From contig JAEWCM010000025.1 in NCBI GenBank assembly GCA_023390635.1, forward strand, positions 1 through 46,692: a DNA stretch of 46,692 nucleotides, read 5' to 3'. Shown one piece after another: positions 41,404 through 46,692 of the stretch. The position numbers were made by a program, and so were the translations under genes. The notes under the pieces are model-generated. The model was not told the origin of the DNA. It saw nothing but the letters and a program-made list of their open reading frames with translations, and made no database searches. This stretch comes from Bacillota bacterium. Lineage in GTDB: Bacteria; Bacillota; Desulfitobacteriia; Desulfitobacteriales; Desulfitobacteriaceae. Positions within the stretch are counted from its first letter, which is position 1. Every line of letters begins with the position of its first letter.

Positions 41404-42609
41404 GTGGGGATTGCAGGTTCTGGGATAAACACAGATAGAGAAAATTTTAACGACATACATATCGATGAGATACAGAAAGAATACAGGCGAATCGACAACG
41501 ATTGGCTTCAACTGCATTATAAGACATCGATCGGGTTGGTTATATTTGCTTGCATGGTTGAATGTGTCATGGGGGTAATTATAATTAACTCCGATATGCT
41601 AACGACGACAGTCCCCAGATTTGTATGGAAATTTATCGTTTTTCCCAGTGGCATCAATTTTCTCTGCCTTGCGGTAGATACAGTGGTGATGAAATCAAAG
41701 CATTTTTCACAGAATCAGAAAATCTATACAGTCTCCCTTGTCTTTGTGGGCATTTGCTTTATTCTCTTTACGGCACATAATGTCTTTATAGCCACTTATT
41801 ATATTTTTGCCGTAGCGATCATGATGACAACGATTTATGCGAGTTACCGACTGACGAGTATTACCGCTATGGCCAGTATTGCTGCTATTGTGATCTCGGA
41901 ACTGTTCATTGTATGGGATGTAGATAAGATCAGTATTTTTGAAAGCACGCTTTGGATGAGCAATTTTCTTATTTCACTTTTTATAGTGATCGCCTTTTCC
42001 ATAGCCAGTATGGTTGTCATCCGATTTGAGCAGAAAAAGAATGAAGCGAGCATCCAAATGGAAATAGAGAGGCAGCAGCTGCAGCAAAGCCTTCATGTGG
42101 ATGAGATGACCGGCATATTTAATCGAAAAGCGCTGCATAGCGCACTGAAAGATATGGAAGACGAGGGAATGGACGCTCACTATATCCTTGCGATAACGGA
42201 TATCGATAATTTTAAAGGGATAAACGATCGTTGGGGGCATTATCTTGGCGACCGTTGTCTAATAGAATTTGCCAAAATCTTAAGAGATAACTGTGGAAGC
42301 TCCATTCCTTTCCGCTACGGCGGCGACGAGTTCTGCTTGTTGTTCCGTAATGTCGACATGGCCGCAGCGGTATTTACCTGTGAGCAGATTAAGTCGAAAC
42401 TGAATAACCTGCATTTTAAGGATCAGCCAAGAGTAAAACTGACGGCAAGCTTCGGTCTTGCAGAGTATTCAGATCAGGTGGATGGGGTCAGGCTCTTTAT
42501 GCATTCTGACTATGCTTTGTATGAAGCGAAGGAAGCGCGCAATACCATACGCGTCTTTCAAAAGGAAACTAAAGCGGTGGCTGATGCAGAGACAAAATCC
42601 ACAATTTAG
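41404..42609 (+). CDS. Membrane-bound diguanylate cyclase (GGDEF)
   Basis: A 401-residue protein with about six membrane helices (residues 40-215), then a GGDEF domain (about 230-395) with DEMTGIFNRKAL, the substrate motif DIDNFKGIND and an intact active-site GGDEF (306-310). It should make c-di-GMP. The inhibitory RxxD site upstream of GGDEF is absent. I chose GTG 41404 because GGAGGGAG lies 6 bases upstream; the frame is open from GTG 41287 and ATG 41383 without a ribosome site. No EAL domain and no partner gene are present. Confidence 0.88.
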   Translation: MGIAGSGINTDRENFNDIHIDEIQKEYRRIDNDWLQLHYKTSIGLVIFACMVECVMGVIIINSDMLTTTVPRFVWKFIVFPSGINFLCLAVDTVVMKSKHFSQNQKIYTVSLVFVGICFILFTAHNVFIATYYIFAVAIMMTTIYASYRLTSITAMASIAAIVISELFIVWDVDKISIFESTLWMSNFLISLFIVIAFSIASMVVIRFEQKKNEASIQMEIERQQLQQSLHVDEMTGIFNRKALHSALKDMEDEGMDAHYILAITDIDNFKGINDRWGHYLGDRCLIEFAKILRDNCGSSIPFRYGGDEFCLLFRNVDMAAAVFTCEQIKSKLNNLHFKDQPRVKLTASFGLAEYSDQVDGVRLFMHSDYALYEAKEARNTIRVFQKETKAVADAETKSTI

Positions 42610-42633
42610 GGTTTTGTGATATGATTTTCATGA

Positions 42634-42951
42634 TTAGGCAGAAGTAATTTTTAGTCCTAAGATACCAATCAGTATTAAGCATAGAAATGCAATCCGTAAG
42701 ATATTCACTGGTTCATTAAAGAGGAAAATACCCAGTAATACTGCGCCAAAAGCACCAATTCCTGTCCAAATCGCATAGGCAGTGCCAATGGGGAGGGTTT
42801 TGGAAGCAAGGGATAATAAATAAAAGCTGATGACCATACCTCCCAATGTAATCAAAGATGGGTAAAGTTTCGTAAAGCCATGCGAGTATTTAAGTCCTAT
42901 GGCCCAAACCACTTCGAAGATTCCTGCGATAATCAGATAGACCCAAGCCAT
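42634..42951 (-). CDS. gdx: SMR-family guanidinium exporter (Gdx/SugE)
   Basis: A 105-residue, four-helix small multidrug resistance protein. It carries the Gdx-type central Glu in GIFEVVWAIGLKYSHGF and the signature GTAYAIWTGIGAFGAV, which distinguishes guanidinium exporters from EmrE-like drug pumps. Gdx dimers exchange protons for guanidinium. AGGTGAGATT precedes the ATG. The leader is a guanidine-I riboswitch, which independently supports the substrate. Confidence 0.94.
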   Translation of the reverse strand: MAWVYLIIAGIFEVVWAIGLKYSHGFTKLYPSLITLGGMVISFYLLSLASKTLPIGTAYAIWTGIGAFGAVLLGIFLFNEPVNILRIAFLCLILIGILGLKITSA

Positions 42952-42971
42952 AATCTCACCTCCATAGTATA

Positions 42972-43107
42972 AAATAAATAAAGCCTGGAGATATTGTCAT
43001 AATATCTCCCAGGCTTTTATCCTTCCGTGACACAGCTGCAGAGCTGCGAGTTTTCTCTTGGTCACAGACCAGTGATACTGCGGAACCCTAGAAAACTTTT
43101 AATTATA
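42972..43107 (-). promoter_or_regulatory. Guanidine-I (ykkC) riboswitch with terminator
   Basis: On the minus strand the leader of gdx contains the ykkC core: CTAGGGTTCCG, then ACTGGTCTGTGACC, AAGAGAAAAC and CACGGAAGGATAAAAGCC in the right order. The expression platform is a terminator whose arms span 42979-43018 (AAGCCTGGGAGATATT paired with ATATCTCCAGGCTT, one bulge, T-rich tail). Guanidine binding should prevent the terminator and switch on gdx. Confidence 0.93.
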
Positions 43108-43113
43108 GAGTTT

Positions 43114-43212
43114 TTACTTACCAGCTGCATTATACACATAATTAATAAGCCAGTCAATGGCCTTGGCACAAGGAAAACTTGCGCCGGTTGATCCCTGGGG
43201 ATTGCTTTTAAG
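43114..43212 (-). other. Possible 3' gene remnant, unidentified
   Basis: An open frame of 32 codons ending at TAA 43114-43116 reads like a protein C-terminus (NPQGSTGASFPCAKAIDW then LINYVYNAAGK). It has no start or ribosome site and lies just upstream of the riboswitch on the same strand. I cannot identify a family, and chance is possible. Confidence 0.3.
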
Positions 43213-43270
43213 TCATATATTGGATAAAATATAGTACCAAAACAATCTAAAATCAGTTTAAAGAGGAATA

Positions 43271-44185
43271 ATGAAATTGATCAAATTATATAACAGACGA
43301 ACAGGTGAATATGAAATTGAGAAGGTTGCCGGAGCGGGAGTATTAAAATATCTCTATGGAACGGGGCCAGGTAGGGCCGGGCTGGAATTGCTGATCAAAA
43401 GGAAGCTTTATACCAGTATATCCGGTGTTTTTTGTAATTCTCGTTTAAGCACGAGACAGATTCCCGGTTTCATTACTTCTTTTGGAATAGATATGTCCTT
43501 GTGCGAAAAAAAGGCAGAAGAATTTAAAAGCTTCAACGATTTTTTTATCAGGAAATTAAAGCCGGAGGCAAGGGTTTTTGCAGAGAATCCGGAGCTGCTG
43601 CTCTGCCCCGGAGACGGAAGGCTTAAGGCCTGGATGGATATAGATGTGGATCGGCTTGTGCAAGTGAAAGGTTCTTCATATTCCCTAAAAGAGCTCATTG
43701 GGGATGAAGAACTGACATCCGCATACAAGGGAGGCATTTGTCTCTTGCTCAGACTGGCCCCGGTGGACTACCACAGATTTCACTTTATTGATGGAGGCGT
43801 TTGCGGGGAAAGCCGTCAAATTAACGGATCTTATTACTCGGTAAACCCAATTGCGCTGGAAAAGGTGGTTTCTGTGTTCTGCAGGAATAAGCGGGAGTAT
43901 AGCATCCTGCACTCGGAGAATTTCGGGAAAATTCTATATATTGAAGTTGGAGCCACTTCGGTGGGATCCATAGTCCAGACCTATACCCCTGGAAAGAAAG
44001 TGGTCAGGGGAGATGAAAAGGGATACTTCAAATTTGGCGGCTCCACAGTGCTTCTTTTCCTTGAAAAGGGCAGCGCTGTCATAGACAAGGACATTATTAA
44101 ACAAACTGAAACTGGATATGAAACAAAGGTATTGGCAGGAGAAATAATAGGCTTGAAGTCAAGACTTAACCAGCTCACATTTTGA
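43271..44185 (+). CDS. psd: Phosphatidylserine decarboxylase
   Basis: A 304-residue proenzyme that converts phosphatidylserine to phosphatidylethanolamine at the membrane. It shows FKSFNDFFIRKLKPEARV, APVDYHRFHFIDGG (catalytic His), EVGATSVGSI and the self-cleavage site GGST in YFKFGGSTVLLFLEKG, where Ser becomes the pyruvoyl group (GGST instead of the LGST of E. coli, as in type II enzymes). ATG 43271 follows AAAGAGGAATA. Its last codons and stop lie inside the terminator arm. Confidence 0.94.
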   Translation: MKLIKLYNRRTGEYEIEKVAGAGVLKYLYGTGPGRAGLELLIKRKLYTSISGVFCNSRLSTRQIPGFITSFGIDMSLCEKKAEEFKSFNDFFIRKLKPEARVFAENPELLLCPGDGRLKAWMDIDVDRLVQVKGSSYSLKELIGDEELTSAYKGGICLLLRLAPVDYHRFHFIDGGVCGESRQINGSYYSVNPIALEKVVSVFCRNKREYSILHSENFGKILYIEVGATSVGSIVQTYTPGKKVVRGDEKGYFKFGGSTVLLFLEKGSAVIDKDIIKQTETGYETKVLAGEIIGLKSRLNQLTF

Positions 44186-44214
44186 AATGCATTTCAAAAT
44201 GTGAGCTGGTTTTC
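44170..44214 (+). terminator. Perfect palindromic terminator overlapping the psd stop codon
   Basis: CCAGCTCACATTTTGAAATG (44170-44189) is followed directly by its exact reverse complement (44190-44209) and TTTT. The stop codon TGA (44183-44185) lies in the first arm, so the last five residues are encoded by the terminator. Confidence 0.9.
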
Positions 44215-44302
44215 CTTTAGGCAGTTTGAATCAGAATGTGAGGAAGGTATAATAAAGACACGATAGTGCGGAAAGAAAGACATGAAGGATTTGAAATAGA
44301 CG

Positions 44303-46692
44303 ATGAAAAAATTGGTCATTGGCATCTTAGCCCATGTGGATGCAGGGAAGACCACATTATCTGAGAGCATGCTCTATCTGAGCGGTAAAATTGGCAGATT
44401 GGGCAGGGTGGATAATAAGAATGCCTATCTGGATACCTATGAGCTGGAAAGAGCAAGAGGAATCACCATTTTTTCCAAGCAGGCTATGTTTGAAATCGGC
44501 GGGACTCAGGTAACCTTGCTGGATACCCCGGGGCACGTGGATTTTTCCGCTGAAATGGAGAGGACACTTCAGGTCCTGGATTATGCCATTCTGGTGATCA
44601 GCGGTGCAGACGGAATTCAAGGGCATACCCAAACATTATGGCGCCTTCTCCACCTGTATCGGATACCTGTTTTTATCTTCGTTAATAAGATGGATCAGAT
44701 TGGGACGGATAAGGACAAGTTGATCAGGGAATTGAAAAAGCTGGATGATGGCTGTATTGAATTCGGGCAGGCTCAGGATGAGGGTTTTTACGACCAACTG
44801 GCCATGTGTGAAGAAACAATGATGGAAGCCTTTCTGGAAACAGGACATATTGAAAGTTTGCAGATTCAAAAAGCAGTCAGGGAACGTAAAGTCTTTCCCA
44901 GCTTTTTTGGTGCTGCTTTAAAATTGGAGGGTGTTGAGCCATTCATGGCGGGTATAGTGCAGTATGCCATGATTCCTTCCTATCCCGAGCAGTTCGGGGC
45001 CAAAATATTCAAAATCGCCAGAGACGAACAGGGGACCCGCCTTACATATATGAAACTCACCGGCGGAAGCCTTAAGGTGAAAGATGTCCTGACGAATGGC
45101 AGTTGGGAAGAGAAAGTAAATCAAATTCGCATGTATTCCGGACAGAAATTCGAGGCAGTGAATGAGATCGGGGCAGGTTCCGTTGTCGCAGTAACCGGGC
45201 TCAGCCAAACCAGACCGGGTGAAGGTTTAGGATCAGAGGAAGCTTCCGGAGCACCTGTGCTGGAACCGGTGCTGTCCTATCAGGTGATTTTGCCGGAAGG
45301 CTGTGACCCGAGACTGATGCTTTCCAAGCTGCGTCAGCTTGAAGAAGAAGTACCGGAACTTCATATTGTCTGGGATGAACGGCTGGAGGAGATTCAAGCT
45401 CAGATTATGGGCGAGGTGCAAATTGAAATTTTGCAGAGCCTTATCCAAGACCGTTTTGGTATTAATGTGGCCTTTGATGCCGGAAAGATTGTCTATAAGG
45501 AGACCATTGCAAATCTTGTAGAGGGGGTAGGGCACTTCGAGCCTTTGCGGCATTATGCAGAGGTCCACCTGTTATTGGAACCGGGTGAGCCAGGAAGCGG
45601 CCTACAGTTTGGGGCAGAATGCAGTGAGGATGTCTTGGGTAAAAGCTGGCAAAGACTTGTTTTAACTCACCTGGAGGAAAAAGCGCATAAAGGGGTCCTG
45701 ACAGGGTCAGAGATTACCGATATGAAAATCACTTTGGTTTCAGGCCGGGCCCACAATAAGCATACCGAAGGCGGCGATTTCAGAGAAGCAACCTACCGGG
45801 CAGTGCGCCAGGGTTTAAAGGAAGCGGAGTCCATTGTGCTGGAGCCTTATTATGCTTTCCAATTGGAACTACCTGCGAAAATGGTGGGCAGAGCAATGGC
45901 TGACATGGAGTGGATGCATGGTACATGCGAAATCTCGCAAACTAATGGTGAGATGACAGTGCTTGTGGGGAGTGCTCCTGTGGCTACCATGAGAAATTAT
46001 CAGAAAGAGGTTACGGCCTATACCAAAGGACAGGGCAGGTTGTTTTGCAGCCACAAAGGATATGAGCCATGCCATAATGGGGAGGAGGTTATGGCAAGTA
46101 TAGGATATGAATCTGAAAGCGATTTGGAAAATCCGACAGGCTCGGTATTTTGTGTTCATGGTGCGGGGTTTTTGGTGAATTGGGATCAAGTGAAGGACTA
46201 CATGCATGTTGAAAGCTATCTTCAGCGAAGCGATGATTTGTTGGAGGAAATAGGCCCAAACCGGACCACATACACCGAAGAACAGTGGATCAGTCCAGAA
46301 GAGATTGAACAAATTATCAAGAACACCTTTTATGCCAACCAGGGAAAGAAGTCGGTCTGGAAAAGACGCAAAACAGCCATTGAAAGTTATTATGAACCGG
46401 CTGTTTATATTGACAGACCGCAGGAATTTAAAGAAGAATATCTCCTTGTGGATGGCTATAACATTATCCATGCCTGGCCTGAATTGAAAGAGCTGACAGA
46501 TGAGAATATGGAAGGGGCCAGAATGAAATTGCTGGATATTCTCAGCAATTATCAGGGGATTCGCAAATGCCGGATGATCGTTGTGTTTGATGCTTACCGT
46601 GTTCAAGGACATATTGAGGAAGTGATTGAATATCATAATATTTATGTTGTCTATACCAGGGAAGCTCAAACGGCGGATCAGTATATTGAAAG
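44303..46692 (+). CDS. TetM/EF-G-like GTPase fused to a Rae1/YacP-type NYN nuclease domain (partial)
   Basis: The frame opens at ATG 44303 and runs off the right edge after 796 residues. Residues 1 to about 640 are a translational GTPase of the ribosomal-protection type: P-loop AHVDAGKTT (10-18), switch I RGITI, DTPGHVDF, NKMD, then EF-G-like domains II to V. After a linker with WKRRK, residues 713 onward are a NYN domain, LLVDGYNIIHAWPELKEL, then MIVVFDAYRVQG and VVYTREAQTADQYIE, closely resembling B. subtilis Rae1/YacP, which cleaves mRNA in the ribosomal A site. D717 and the later Asp residues are the expected metal ligands. The ribosome site is weak (AAGGA, 14 bases away). The fusion implies a GTPase that brings a nuclease to the ribosome. 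Confidence 0.88.
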   Translation, partial: MKKLVIGILAHVDAGKTTLSESMLYLSGKIGRLGRVDNKNAYLDTYELERARGITIFSKQAMFEIGGTQVTLLDTPGHVDFSAEMERTLQVLDYAILVISGADGIQGHTQTLWRLLHLYRIPVFIFVNKMDQIGTDKDKLIRELKKLDDGCIEFGQAQDEGFYDQLAMCEETMMEAFLETGHIESLQIQKAVRERKVFPSFFGAALKLEGVEPFMAGIVQYAMIPSYPEQFGAKIFKIARDEQGTRLTYMKLTGGSLKVKDVLTNGSWEEKVNQIRMYSGQKFEAVNEIGAGSVVAVTGLSQTRPGEGLGSEEASGAPVLEPVLSYQVILPEGCDPRLMLSKLRQLEEEVPELHIVWDERLEEIQAQIMGEVQIEILQSLIQDRFGINVAFDAGKIVYKETIANLVEGVGHFEPLRHYAEVHLLLEPGEPGSGLQFGAECSEDVLGKSWQRLVLTHLEEKAHKGVLTGSEITDMKITLVSGRAHNKHTEGGDFREATYRAVRQGLKEAESIVLEPYYAFQLELPAKMVGRAMADMEWMHGTCEISQTNGEMTVLVGSAPVATMRNYQKEVTAYTKGQGRLFCSHKGYEPCHNGEEVMASIGYESESDLENPTGSVFCVHGAGFLVNWDQVKDYMHVESYLQRSDDLLEEIGPNRTTYTEEQWISPEEIEQIIKNTFYANQGKKSVWKRRKTAIESYYEPAVYIDRPQEFKEEYLLVDGYNIIHAWPELKELTDENMEGARMKLLDILSNYQGIRKCRMIVVFDAYRVQGHIEEVIEYHNIYVVYTREAQTADQYIE

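Noticed and set aside
45869..46669. 266-codon frame on the minus strand at the right edge
   Set aside because: It is a shadow of the GTPase-nuclease fusion, whose motifs (P-loop, DTPGH, NKMD, DGYN) are unmistakable on the plus strand.

Overview
The window looks like an accessory-rich stretch of a Gram-positive, anaerobic Firmicute of the Desulfitobacterium/Desulfosporosinus (Peptococcaceae) kind. This is inferred from gene content: a Tat-exported FMN/FAD flavoprotein reductase under a MerR regulator, two cytoplasmic molybdopterin oxidoreductases with polyferredoxin partners, C_GCAxxG_C_C proteins, a sigma-54 activator of the AcoR type, strong AGGAGG ribosome sites and moderate GC. No rRNA, tRNA, CRISPR array or intact insertion sequence was seen.

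Layout. 1-9.5 kb: a thioesterase; a large FtsX-type permease with no ATPase beside it; a membrane protein + radical SAM + OmpR/histidine-kinase cluster; a zinc-ribbon protein paired with a Hanks-type kinase; and a decayed ytrA/ytrB-like operon (GntR repressor, ABC ATPase broken by an internal deletion, membrane protein). 9.6-14.7 kb: an XRE-pentapeptide-repeat regulator leading a DrrAB-like exporter, a small membrane protein, a PEBP/YbhB protein and a VOC protein. 14.7-17.9 kb: a MerR regulator divergent from the Tat flavoprotein. 18.0-24.4 kb: a six-gene operon made of a YnjBCD-type ABC importer, a nucleoside hydrolase and an APH-fold kinase, which reads as an uptake, cleavage and phosphorylation route for an unknown nucleoside-like compound. 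24.4-25.4 kb: a TetR repressor and tatA, each preceded by the same 20-bp palindrome. 25.5-27.6 kb: a C_GCAxxG protein and a cysteine synthase fused to a second C_GCAxxG domain.

27.7-38.5 kb is a redox island. It holds molybdoenzyme 1 with a four-cluster ferredoxin; a thioredoxin-fold-like protein and a zinc-ribbon protein, each behind a perfect -24/-12 promoter; a second, paralogous zinc-ribbon protein; molybdoenzyme 2 with a two-cluster ferredoxin, a NuoE-like subunit and a NuoF that stops abruptly at mid-length; and the sigma-54 activator likely to control at least part of it.

38.6-46.7 kb carries a HelD-like helicase, a 3' remnant of azlD, a diguanylate cyclase, a guanidine-I (ykkC) riboswitch controlling a Gdx/SugE exporter, a phosphatidylserine decarboxylase and, running off the right edge, a TetM/EF-G-like GTPase fused to a C-terminal Rae1/YacP-type NYN ribonuclease domain. 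The GTPase-nuclease fusion, the transporter-hydrolase-kinase operon and the CysK fusion are the best candidates for under-described biology. Assignments rest on reading the sequence and on remembered family features; no database search was run.
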